NCBI GenBank assembly: GCA_021736385.1
Contig: JAIPFY010000001.1
Span: 135,457-199,456 of the forward strand
Direction of reading: 5' to 3'
From: Spirochaetia bacterium
GTDB lineage: Bacteria > Spirochaetota > Spirochaetia > CAKZLE01
Length of the DNA stretch: 64,000 nt
Shown: one piece after another, positions 19,438 to 27,895 of the stretch
Position numbering within the stretch: the stretch's first letter is position 1
How the letters are laid out: each line of letters begins with the position of its first letter
Program-made: the position numbers and the translations under genes
The notes under the pieces: generated by a model
Database searches by the model: none
What the model saw: only the letters and a program-made list of their open reading frames with translations
What the model was told of the DNA's origin: nothing

Positions 19438-20292
19438 ATGCCGAAACGAAACGATGCAACCCTGGTAACAGATATAAAGATCTTCAATCGCATGTTCCCC
19501 TACCTCATGCCAAAACGAAGCGAGTCACTCATCTACTACAAGATGGAGATCGAGATGACCAATGCGCTCAACTTCATCAAACAGAAGAACCGGGACTGCG
19601 GGGAGAAGAAGTTCCGCCTCTTCGATGTCGTGCTCGCCTCTCTTGCACGCACCTTTGTCATGCGGCCGGCACTCAACAGGTTCATCGCGAACAGTGAGTA
19701 CTGGCAGCGTGATGAGATCTCATTCAATTTCGTCGTGAAGAAGGATCTGACCGAACAGGCCCCCGAACGGAATGCCATCGTGAAGTTCCAGCCTGAGATG
19801 ACCTTCGAGGAGATCTCGGAGATCATCCGAAATGCCATCGATGAGGCACGGCACAGTGATGAGAGTGCCGATGAGACCACCATCAAATACTTTCTCAAGA
19901 TGCCAAAACCCCTGCTGAGATTCGCCGTGCACCGGCTGAAGAGGTTGGATGAGAAGGGCCGCTACCCCAGATCCCTCCGGGAAGTCGACGGTCTGCATGT
20001 CTCAGCATACGTTGCGAACCTGGGCAGTATCAACATCGCCAACCCACCGATGCATCATCTCTATGAGTGGGGAACGACCTCGGTGTTCATCACCATGGGG
20101 AAGATGCACAGGAAGAGACTGCTCGATGATCAGGACAATGAAATCATCAAGAACACCCTCGAGCTGATGATCACCATCGACGAACGGATCGCAGAGGGCT
20201 TCTACTTCATGAAAGCCATGAAAGAGATGCAGACGTTCCTTGAGAACCCCCAACTGCTGGAAGAGCGTCCTGACCTGTCTCAGATCCGATAG
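19438..20292 (+). CDS. Standalone 2-oxoacid dehydrogenase acyltransferase (E2/CAT-fold) homolog lacking the catalytic His
   Basis: E2 catalytic-domain-like (MPKRSESLIYYKMEIEMTNALNFIK, YVANLGSINI, TSVFITMGKM); HRxxDG position reads ERIAEG. Confidence 0.7.
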   Translation: MPKRNDATLVTDIKIFNRMFPYLMPKRSESLIYYKMEIEMTNALNFIKQKNRDCGEKKFRLFDVVLASLARTFVMRPALNRFIANSEYWQRDEISFNFVVKKDLTEQAPERNAIVKFQPEMTFEEISEIIRNAIDEARHSDESADETTIKYFLKMPKPLLRFAVHRLKRLDEKGRYPRSLREVDGLHVSAYVANLGSINIANPPMHHLYEWGTTSVFITMGKMHRKRLLDDQDNEIIKNTLELMITIDERIAEGFYFMKAMKEMQTFLENPQLLEERPDLSQIR

Positions 20293-20346
20293 GACTCACA
20301 GTGCCCCGCAGCAGGACCATCAGGCGATGCTGCACATCACGCGCTG

Positions 20347-21171
20347 CTAGGACCCGAGTTTCTCATCCAGGATCTCTCGTGCCCTGCCGGTGAGCGGATT
20401 GTCACCGCCGGCTATCATACCCCTGATCGCATCAAGCTCCGACTGAGAGAACCGCTGGCCATGGAGCATATGGGCAGAGAAGGCATCACAGGCCATGGGA
20501 CAGACCAGACGTGTGAGCTCATAGATCTGATCGGCATAGGCACGGATCTCGAACTGTGCATGAGCATGCATGCGCAGAGCGAGGAAATGAAACAGGTTGT
20601 GCAGGTCCATCTGCCAGTACCACTGGGTATAGAGACTCAGGGGGAGATTCACCCGGGCAAGCTCCCTGGCGATATTGAGATCGAGCAGTTCTTCGTAGGT
20701 ATGGTAGGCTCGCTCCTGATCCTCTCTCAGCAGCTGCCTGACACGCTCCTGCAGCTCTTCAGAGACAGGCTGTGCCATCCGGCCCTGCTTGTTGTCTTCA
20801 CTCTGGAACGCTATGACATCCCCTGTCGGGATATAGCACTCATCACTCATGACACTGTATCGGCCTGAGATCTCATTGAGTTTCGCCGTTCTGTGTCGGA
20901 TCCACTGTCTCGCGACGAAGATCGGCATCTTGACATGAAAAGTGAGGTTCACCTGTTCGAACGGTGAGGTGTGCCCGTTTCGCATGAGGTAATCGATCAG
21001 TCCGCGATCCTTCCGGTAGGTCTTCGTCCCCCCGGCATAGGAGACCCGTGCCGACTGCACGATCCGTTCATCGGAACCGAGGTAGTCCACCAGACGGACG
21101 AACCCCTTATCGAGCACAGGGAACTCCTTATCAAGAATCGCTTCTGCTTCAGGAACCAGACAATGACCCAT
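20347..21171 (-). CDS. thyX: Flavin-dependent thymidylate synthase
   Basis: RHRTAKLNEISGRYS ThyX motif; GGAGGTGG ribosome-binding site. Confidence 0.96.
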   Translation of the reverse strand: MGHCLVPEAEAILDKEFPVLDKGFVRLVDYLGSDERIVQSARVSYAGGTKTYRKDRGLIDYLMRNGHTSPFEQVNLTFHVKMPIFVARQWIRHRTAKLNEISGRYSVMSDECYIPTGDVIAFQSEDNKQGRMAQPVSEELQERVRQLLREDQERAYHTYEELLDLNIARELARVNLPLSLYTQWYWQMDLHNLFHFLALRMHAHAQFEIRAYADQIYELTRLVCPMACDAFSAHMLHGQRFSQSELDAIRGMIAGGDNPLTGRAREILDEKLGS

Positions 21172-21318
21172 CGAACCACCTCCATCGGACCGCTTTCAGC
21201 CCATATTCACAGCAATCTACCACAATACACGCATCAGAGCAAGAATGATCAGCTGCAGCGCTCTCCCGGGAGAGCACACAGAAGCTGCAGTCTGTAGAGC
21301 CCTGCTATATCCCGGTAC

Positions 21319-21537
21319 CTACCGGTCCAGTGCATCGAACTTACGCTCTTTCTCATAGTCGAAGATGATACTCTCGAGGTTCTTGATCCGTTCTTCCTGG
21401 GCATCCAGCCGTGCCTTGAACCTGTTGAACTCCTTGAGATCCCCTTCACTGTGCTGCTTATGTTCGAAGACCTGTTTGAGGATCCCTGAGAGGGAACCTA
21501 CCACGACGATGATCACCACGGCAAACCAAAAATCCAT
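21319..21537 (-). CDS. Small membrane protein, PspB-like
   Basis: N-terminal TM helix followed by ERIKNLESIIFDYE coiled-coil, PspB-like; GGAGG before the ATG. Confidence 0.6.
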   Translation of the reverse strand: MDFWFAVVIIVVVGSLSGILKQVFEHKQHSEGDLKEFNRFKARLDAQEERIKNLESIIFDYEKERKFDALDR

Positions 21538-21572
21538 AGGGCACTGCCTCCAATCCGTATTCAGGGACGATC

Positions 21573-21593
21573 CTGTATAGCTGCAGTATACAG
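21573..21593. promoter_or_regulatory. Palindromic candidate operator upstream of PspB-like gene
   Basis: CTGTATA-GCTGCAG-TATACAG. Confidence 0.35.
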
Positions 21594-21680
21594 CAACAGA
21601 ACAGGATTGGCTAGAATGAACCGGCTCCTTACTATGCTGTCGGCCAGATTACCACGCTCGATAATCTGTAACCGTTCCTG

Positions 21681-21709
21681 TTGCCTTCATGCGCATTCAC
21701 AACTATATT
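21681..21709 (+). promoter_or_regulatory. Predicted leaderless promoter (znuA)
   Basis: TTGCCT-17-TATATT, 7 nt to the ATG at 21717. Confidence 0.55.
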
Positions 21710-21716
21710 AGTCTAT

Positions 21717-22649
21717 ATGAAAACACACACTATCATCCTGATGCTTCTCATCCTGGTACTGCCGCTCACCTCGTGTACCAGAGAGCCTGAACAGATATCG
21801 CATGATGACCGGATCACCGTTGCGGTGAGCATCCTGCCTCAGAAGACCTTCGTCCAGAAGATCGCAGGCGACCGTGCAGAGGTCATCGTGCTCGTACCTC
21901 CCGGACAGAGTCCCTCGACCTATGAACCTACGACCAGACAGCTCCAGGAGCTGTCACGATCAACAGTATACTTTTCGATCGGGGTACCGTTCGAAGAGGC
22001 CTTCATGCCGGTGATCGAACGGAACCTGCCGGATCTCAAGATCGTCGCGACCGATGCGACTACCGAAAAACGCAGATTCCTGACCACCCATATCGATGAC
22101 ATTGATGACGATCATGCCGATGACGATCATGCTGATGAAGAGGCTGAAGATGATCATGATCATAGCGGGATCGACCCGCACATCTGGATGTCTCCCATAG
22201 CAGTGATCGAACAGTCACGCATCATGACCGAAGCCCTCATCGAAGCGGATCCCCGGCATGAGAAGGACTATCGTGACGGGTTCACCGCCTATGAGCAGGA
22301 ACTCAGAGCCCTTGACGAAGAACTTGCTCAAGCCCTGGCACCGATCAGGGGTGCTACCATCCTGGTCTACCATCCTGCCTTCGGCTACTTTGCCGACCGA
22401 TATGGACTGATCCAGAAGGCAGTCGAAGTCGGGGGAAAAGAACCGACCCCCAGAGAGATAGAATCACTGATCGCCATGGCGAAATCTGATGAGGTACCGA
22501 TCGTATTCGTTCAGCCGGAGTTCAACAAGAAGACCGCACAGGTCATCGCAGATGCCATAGGGGCGAAGGTGATCACCATAGCCTCCCTGGATGAACAGTA
22601 CAGTGAGAATCTTCGTCATATAGCACAGGTGCTGAATGAACAGCCCTGA
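21717..22649 (+). CDS. znuA: Zinc/manganese ABC transporter substrate-binding lipoprotein
   Basis: Lipobox LPLTSC, Asp/His-rich loop DDDHADDDHADEEAEDDHDHSG, downstream ATPase and permease; start corrected from 21681. Confidence 0.9.
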   Translation: MKTHTIILMLLILVLPLTSCTREPEQISHDDRITVAVSILPQKTFVQKIAGDRAEVIVLVPPGQSPSTYEPTTRQLQELSRSTVYFSIGVPFEEAFMPVIERNLPDLKIVATDATTEKRRFLTTHIDDIDDDHADDDHADEEAEDDHDHSGIDPHIWMSPIAVIEQSRIMTEALIEADPRHEKDYRDGFTAYEQELRALDEELAQALAPIRGATILVYHPAFGYFADRYGLIQKAVEVGGKEPTPREIESLIAMAKSDEVPIVFVQPEFNKKTAQVIADAIGAKVITIASLDEQYSENLRHIAQVLNEQP

Positions 22650-22663
22650 GCGGGAGGACTTGC

Positions 22664-23428
22664 ATGAGTATCGTATTAGATAAGGTATCCTATGAGTACG
22701 GACAGAACACCGTCCTTGATGCGATCACGGCAACGATCGATCAGGGAGAGTTCGTATCGATCATCGGTCCGAACGGCGGAGGGAAGACCACCCTGCTCAA
22801 ACTGATCATCGGTCTGCTGCAGCCCGGGAACGGGACGATCACGATCGATGGGGAACCGGTACACCGGAAACAGCAGGACATCGGATACGTACCGCAGGTC
22901 TCGCAGCACGACAACCGGTTCCCCATCTCGGTCCTGGATGTCGTGAAGACCGGACTGCTCACCAAGGATCCGCTGCTGAGAAACAAGAACGTCTATGATC
23001 AGTGCATGCAGGCTCTGGAGACCGTCGGTCTCAGCGACGCTGCAGCCAAGCCGATCTATGCACTCTCTGGAGGACAGAAACAGCGGGTACTCATCGCCCG
23101 GGCCCTTGCAGGCTCCCCTTCCTATCTCTTTCTTGATGAACCGACATCGAATGTCGATACAGTCATCAACGAGCAGCTCCATCAGCTGCTCAAGAAACTG
23201 AGCGGCCAGAGGACGATCCTGCTGGTCACCCATGACTACTCGCTCGTGAGCAGTCTGTCCACGCGGGTATTCTGCATCAACCGGCATCTTCATGAACATC
23301 CGATCGAAGACACCATGGAAGAGGCAGGCCATGACATCTACGGGAACAGAGTCATGCGTGTCAGACATGATATCGTATTGAACGAAGACGCCTGTTTCTG
23401 TGAACAGCACCTCGGAGGCCATGCATGA
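22664..23428 (+). CDS. znuC: Zinc/manganese ABC transporter ATP-binding protein
   Basis: GPNGGGKTTLLK, LSGGQKQRVLIARAL, LFLDEPTSNVD. Confidence 0.93.
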   Translation: MSIVLDKVSYEYGQNTVLDAITATIDQGEFVSIIGPNGGGKTTLLKLIIGLLQPGNGTITIDGEPVHRKQQDIGYVPQVSQHDNRFPISVLDVVKTGLLTKDPLLRNKNVYDQCMQALETVGLSDAAAKPIYALSGGQKQRVLIARALAGSPSYLFLDEPTSNVDTVINEQLHQLLKKLSGQRTILLVTHDYSLVSSLSTRVFCINRHLHEHPIEDTMEEAGHDIYGNRVMRVRHDIVLNEDACFCEQHLGGHA

Positions 23429-24321
23429 ACGAGTTCTTTTCCGCACTCACGAGTCAGGACCTCCCCTTTCTGCGCTATGCCCTCCTGGCCGGGCTGCTCT
23501 CCAGTCCCGCCTTCGGCATCATCGGCACCTATGTGGTCGTGAACCGTATCACCTCGATCGCCGGGGCGATCAGCCATGCCGCACTCGCAGGGATCGGCGC
23601 AGGACTCTACTTCGGGTTCAACCCGCTTGCCGGCGCCACGATCGCAGCCCTGATCGCAGGACTGATCATCAGCTTCATCACCCTGAAAGTGAATGAACGG
23701 GTCGATTCCATCATCGGTATGATCTGGGCAGTGGGGATGAGTATCGGACTGCTGTTCATCGCAAAGAGTCCGGGCTATCAGGACCCCATGAGTTATCTGT
23801 TCGGGAACATCCTGCTGATCGGGAAGTCTGACCTCTACCTGCTGCTTACGCTGGATATCATCACCAGCATCGCCGGGGTGATCCTGTTTCACCATATCCA
23901 GGCGATCTCCTTCGATGCGGAGTTCGCCAGATCGCGCGGCATCCATACCGATCTGTTCCAGATCGTCATGATCATGATGATCTCGGTGACGGTAGTCCTG
24001 ATGGTGACGGTCGTGGGTATCGTCATGGTCATCGCGCTGCTTACCATACCCGCCGCCACGGCCGGGTTGTTCTCCAACCGATTGAAGACGATCATGCTGC
24101 TGGCTACCGTGCTGACGGCACTGTTCCATTTTGCCGGCCTTGCACTCAGCTATACTGCTGACTCTCCCACCGGTGCCACTACGATCATCATCGCGGCAGC
24201 GGTCTATACCCTCTCACTCTCGGCGGTATCACTCTACCGGAAGCGAAAGTTCACAGAGCACGCCCCTGCAGTATCAGCTCAGGCAGCCCATCCTCCCGAG
24301 AGTGATGCCAAGACCGACTGA
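23425..24321 (+). CDS. znuB: Zinc/manganese ABC transporter permease
   Basis: ABC-3 family membrane protein; 4-bp overlap with znuC. Confidence 0.93.
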   Translation: MNEFFSALTSQDLPFLRYALLAGLLSSPAFGIIGTYVVVNRITSIAGAISHAALAGIGAGLYFGFNPLAGATIAALIAGLIISFITLKVNERVDSIIGMIWAVGMSIGLLFIAKSPGYQDPMSYLFGNILLIGKSDLYLLLTLDIITSIAGVILFHHIQAISFDAEFARSRGIHTDLFQIVMIMMISVTVVLMVTVVGIVMVIALLTIPAATAGLFSNRLKTIMLLATVLTALFHFAGLALSYTADSPTGATTIIIAAAVYTLSLSAVSLYRKRKFTEHAPAVSAQAAHPPESDAKTD

Positions 24322-24993
24322 GCAGGCTGTCTCGGTCCTGAGCACACGGGAACCCAGGCCGACACGGACGAACCCCTGTCCCTCGAAGTATGCACGTTCA
24401 CGATCAGACCAGCCCCGTTCAGGACCCACGGCAAGGACGGCAGAGGCTGTCTGCTCGCTGATCTGTGCATGCATCAGATCGATCACGGGGTCTATGTTAT
24501 CGAGCATCAGTCTGGTCGTCCCGGCCTCGAAGGTCAGCTGGTTCACGTTCCGGTATACGATGCATTCCGGGATACGGGTGGAGACCGCCTGCTGTGCACC
24601 ATGAATGAGGAACTTCCGGTACTCACCCTTCGTCCAGAGATGTGACTGCCCATAGGATCGCTCTGCCGTATCAGCACCGCATACATGGATCCTGCTCACA
24701 CCGAGACTCACTGCCTCACGCAGTACCCGCTTCATGCAGATGGGTCTGACCTGAGCGACGACAAGCTCAAGTGGATAGAGGGGTCTGGCAGGTGTCTTCG
24801 GGTCCCATTCGATATGGATCAGCTGATCGGTGATACCGGTGATCGTCGCCATCCCGGAGGGACCGTCGATCAGCCCCATCAGTACCTGGTCTCCCGGTAC
24901 CGCACGCAGCACACTGATGATGTGTCTGCCCCGTTCGTCTGTACGGCTAATGGCCTGGTCTGCAGGCATCTGGTCGAAGAGAATGATATTCAT
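24274..24993 (-). CDS. rsmE: 16S rRNA (uracil1498-N3)-methyltransferase
   Basis: GPERGWSDRERAYF and LGSRVLRTETA SPOUT motifs; start MNIILFDQM inferred (track start 25044). Confidence 0.93.
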   Translation of the reverse strand: MNIILFDQMPADQAISRTDERGRHIISVLRAVPGDQVLMGLIDGPSGMATITGITDQLIHIEWDPKTPARPLYPLELVVAQVRPICMKRVLREAVSLGVSRIHVCGADTAERSYGQSHLWTKGEYRKFLIHGAQQAVSTRIPECIVYRNVNQLTFEAGTTRLMLDNIDPVIDLMHAQISEQTASAVLAVGPERGWSDRERAYFEGQGFVRVGLGSRVLRTETACSVGLGITLGRMGCLS

Positions 24994-24999
24994 ATCGGA

Positions 25000-25028
25000 G
25001 TTATAGCATGCACATGGACAAACTCCAA
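25000..25028 (-). promoter_or_regulatory. Predicted leaderless promoter (rsmE)
   Basis: Minus strand TTGGAG-17-TATAAC, 6 nt to the ATG at 24993. Confidence 0.45.
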
Positions 25029-25072
25029 GATGCACAGAGGCCATAGCAGGGTAAAAGCTCCCGGGAAGCTTC

Positions 25073-25101
25073 TTGCCAATTCACCTGATCACCTATATAG
25101 T
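25073..25101 (+). promoter_or_regulatory. Predicted promoter of lplA
   Basis: TTGCCA-17-TATAGT; palindrome GTGAATATTCAC (25100-25111) overlaps the -10/start region. Confidence 0.5.
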
Positions 25102-25160
25102 GAATATTCACCGTCTGACGACCATCCAGTGGCAGACATCTGCCAGAACAGGAGCAGTGT

Positions 25161-26171
25161 ATGAGTAACGTACGTGTCTTTCTTGCCAAAGAGTTCGATC
25201 CCTGGCTGAATCTTGCCACCGAAGACTGGCTGTTCCGTGATATGGATCCCTCACATAACGTACTCTTTCTCTGGAGGAACAGCCCGACGGTAGTGATCGG
25301 CAGATATCAGAATCCCTGGCAGGAGTGCGATCTGGCGAAGATGGAAGCGGATGATGTCAAGCTGGCCCGACGACAGAGCGGAGGCGGGGCCGTCTTTCAT
25401 GACATGGGGAACACGAACTTCACCTTCATGTCCAGCCGTGAGTCCTACAGTAAAGAGCGTAACAACTCGATCATCATCTCCGCCCTTGCCCGGATGGGTA
25501 TCACCGCAGAGGCTTCAGGCAGGAATGACCTGATCATAGAGCAGCGGAAGTTCTCAGGCAGTGCGTTCAAGCTCTCGAAGGATCGGGCCTTCCACCACGG
25601 GACCATCCTCATCAATGCCGATATCACCCGACTGGGCAGATACCTGACCCCCGATGCCGACAAACTGCAGTCAAAGGGGATCAAATCGGTCAGCTCCCGG
25701 GTCGCGAACCTCAGCGAGTTCAATCGATCGATCAGTCATGAGACACTCTGCCCGATCATCATCGAAGAGTTCTTCAATACCTACGGAGAGACCTGTGAGA
25801 TCACCGAACTCTCTCATGCCACCATCTCAGCCATCCCTCACCTGAAGTCCTACTATGAGAAGATGGTAGACTGGGACTGGCGGTTCGGGAAGACCCCGCA
25901 GTTCGCCTGTGAGGCAGCCAGACGATTCTCATGGGGAAAGCTGAGTTTCCATATCGATGCACGACAGGGGGTCATCCAGGAGATGACTATCTTCTCCGAT
26001 GCACTGGTCCCCGACCTGATCTCTGCGGTCATGAGCAGGATGGAGGGTGTCAGATTCACCGAATCCGCCATGACCGAAGTCCTCTCGCAGCTGGCTGTCG
26101 ATATGCCTGAACATGCCGAGAAGCTCGAAGAGATCTCAGCCTTCCTGGTCTCAGCCATTACGTTCTCATAA
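25161..26171 (+). CDS. lplA: Lipoate-protein ligase A
   Basis: RRQSGGGAVFHDMGNTNF motif, KFSGSAF, full length. Confidence 0.94.
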   Translation: MSNVRVFLAKEFDPWLNLATEDWLFRDMDPSHNVLFLWRNSPTVVIGRYQNPWQECDLAKMEADDVKLARRQSGGGAVFHDMGNTNFTFMSSRESYSKERNNSIIISALARMGITAEASGRNDLIIEQRKFSGSAFKLSKDRAFHHGTILINADITRLGRYLTPDADKLQSKGIKSVSSRVANLSEFNRSISHETLCPIIIEEFFNTYGETCEITELSHATISAIPHLKSYYEKMVDWDWRFGKTPQFACEAARRFSWGKLSFHIDARQGVIQEMTIFSDALVPDLISAVMSRMEGVRFTESAMTEVLSQLAVDMPEHAEKLEEISAFLVSAITFS

Positions 26172-26265
26172 GACCGGTACTGGCCTTTTATACTGCACCT
26201 TCAGCGCAGGTATCTTCCATCATCGGATAAAATGCAGTATACTTTTCACTCAAGGAGTTCTCTGC

Positions 26266-27894
26266 ATGAAGAAACTGCACGGGACTGTAAGGCAGATACT
26301 GCTGGCAGTCGTATTGATATCACTGTTCTCAGTATCAGCAGGCGCCGCGATCCCTGCGAAGAGCACCTCCGCCGCGAGACTGATCGAACAGAGAGAACTC
26401 GTCGCAGTCTTCGACATGAACGAAGAACCGGTATCGTTCAACCCCCATTATTCTACGAACATCAACAGTGCACAGCTGTTTACCGCTATCACCGAGGGAC
26501 TTGTCACCTATCATCCGGCAACCCTCTCACCGGCCCCGGGTACCGCCCAATCCATCACCGCCTCACCGGACAATCTCACCTGGACGATCAGGATCCGCAA
26601 GGATGCCCGGTTCAGCAACGGGGACCGCATCACCGCAAAGACCTACCGGGACTCCTGGCTCAAACTCCTGGACCCTGATGATCCCGGAGAGCTGGCGAAT
26701 CTGCTTGATATGGTCAAAGGGGTCAAAGCCTACAGGACCGGTGAAGACAGGGATACCGATCACGTGGGGATCCGTCTGGCAGGGCTGCAGACCCTCATCA
26801 TAGAGCTCAATGCCCCATCCCCCTATCTGCTGAATATCCTGTGTCACCATATATTCGTCCCCGTCCATCCGGCGAATCTGCTCAATCCGTCGATCCTCGG
26901 GCCTGAGACCTTTGTCAGCAGCGGAGCCTTCCGGGTGGCACAGACCGACGATGATGAGATCTATCTGGAAAAGAACCCCTACTACTGGGACTTCGACAAT
27001 GTCGAACTTGATCATATTCGCATCGAACTGCGCACGAGCTCGATGCAGCTGTTATCTGAGTTCTCTTCAGGACTGGTTCACTGGTCAGAGGCTTACCTTC
27101 CGGTATCCATGATCATGGACGATGATGCGATCAAAGCGTTCCCTGAATACTCCACGAGCTTCTTCTACTTCTCCGCCACCTCCGGACCCTATGCGGATCC
27201 TGAAGTGCGCAGGGCTCTCGCCCTGCTCATCCCCTGGGATGAGGTCAGAGATGTCTCTGCATCGATCTACAAGACCGATACACTCGTACCTCAGGATGCC
27301 AAATACCATGGGAACACGGGCTTCTCCGACAGGGACCGCCGAGAGGCTCTCAGGATCCTGAAGAAGGCCGGGTATCCGAACGGAGAGGGTCTGCCGACCA
27401 TGCAGATCGCCATCTACCCCAATGCACGGCTGGAACAGATGACAGACATCATCACCGACGTCTGGAGCGAAGAGCTGCAGATGACCATCATCATCGATGT
27501 CGTCCCCTTCTCCCTCTACATCAGCAATCCCGAGTCATCTCCCTACTCCATGGCTTATATCACCTGGATCGGCGACTTCTATGACCCCTACAGCTTCCTC
27601 AGTCTCTGGAGTTCAGACAGCGCGTTCAACCCGAGCAGGTACCACGATCCGGCCTATGATGCACTGATCGAGGGATCACTGCTCAAGACGACTGACCAGG
27701 AGCGCTTCTCCCTGCTCAGGCAGGCAGAGCAGCTGCTGCTCGATACCGCGGTGGTCATACCGATCGCTCACGGGGTGTCGGTCAATTTCGTAGACAGCAA
27801 GGTCCTGAATGGGTGGTATCCCAATCTTCTGAATATCCACCCGTTCAAGTATATGAGTCTTACCTACGGTTCATCGAACCAGAAGACCCTGTAG
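26266..27894 (+). CDS. Peptide/oligopeptide ABC transporter substrate-binding protein (SBP family 5)
   Basis: OppA-like (EEPVSFNPHYS, YRDSWLKLLDP, FSNGDRITAKTY); signal sequence; AAGGAG ribosome-binding site. Confidence 0.92.
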   Translation: MKKLHGTVRQILLAVVLISLFSVSAGAAIPAKSTSAARLIEQRELVAVFDMNEEPVSFNPHYSTNINSAQLFTAITEGLVTYHPATLSPAPGTAQSITASPDNLTWTIRIRKDARFSNGDRITAKTYRDSWLKLLDPDDPGELANLLDMVKGVKAYRTGEDRDTDHVGIRLAGLQTLIIELNAPSPYLLNILCHHIFVPVHPANLLNPSILGPETFVSSGAFRVAQTDDDEIYLEKNPYYWDFDNVELDHIRIELRTSSMQLLSEFSSGLVHWSEAYLPVSMIMDDDAIKAFPEYSTSFFYFSATSGPYADPEVRRALALLIPWDEVRDVSASIYKTDTLVPQDAKYHGNTGFSDRDRREALRILKKAGYPNGEGLPTMQIAIYPNARLEQMTDIITDVWSEELQMTIIIDVVPFSLYISNPESSPYSMAYITWIGDFYDPYSFLSLWSSDSAFNPSRYHDPAYDALIEGSLLKTTDQERFSLLRQAEQLLLDTAVVIPIAHGVSVNFVDSKVLNGWYPNLLNIHPFKYMSLTYGSSNQKTL

Positions 27895-27895
27895 C

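Noticed and set aside
22099-22173. Imperfect GATGACGATCATG tandem repeat in znuA
   Set aside because: Encodes the His/Asp-rich metal-handling loop expected in ZnuA proteins; not a separate repeat element.
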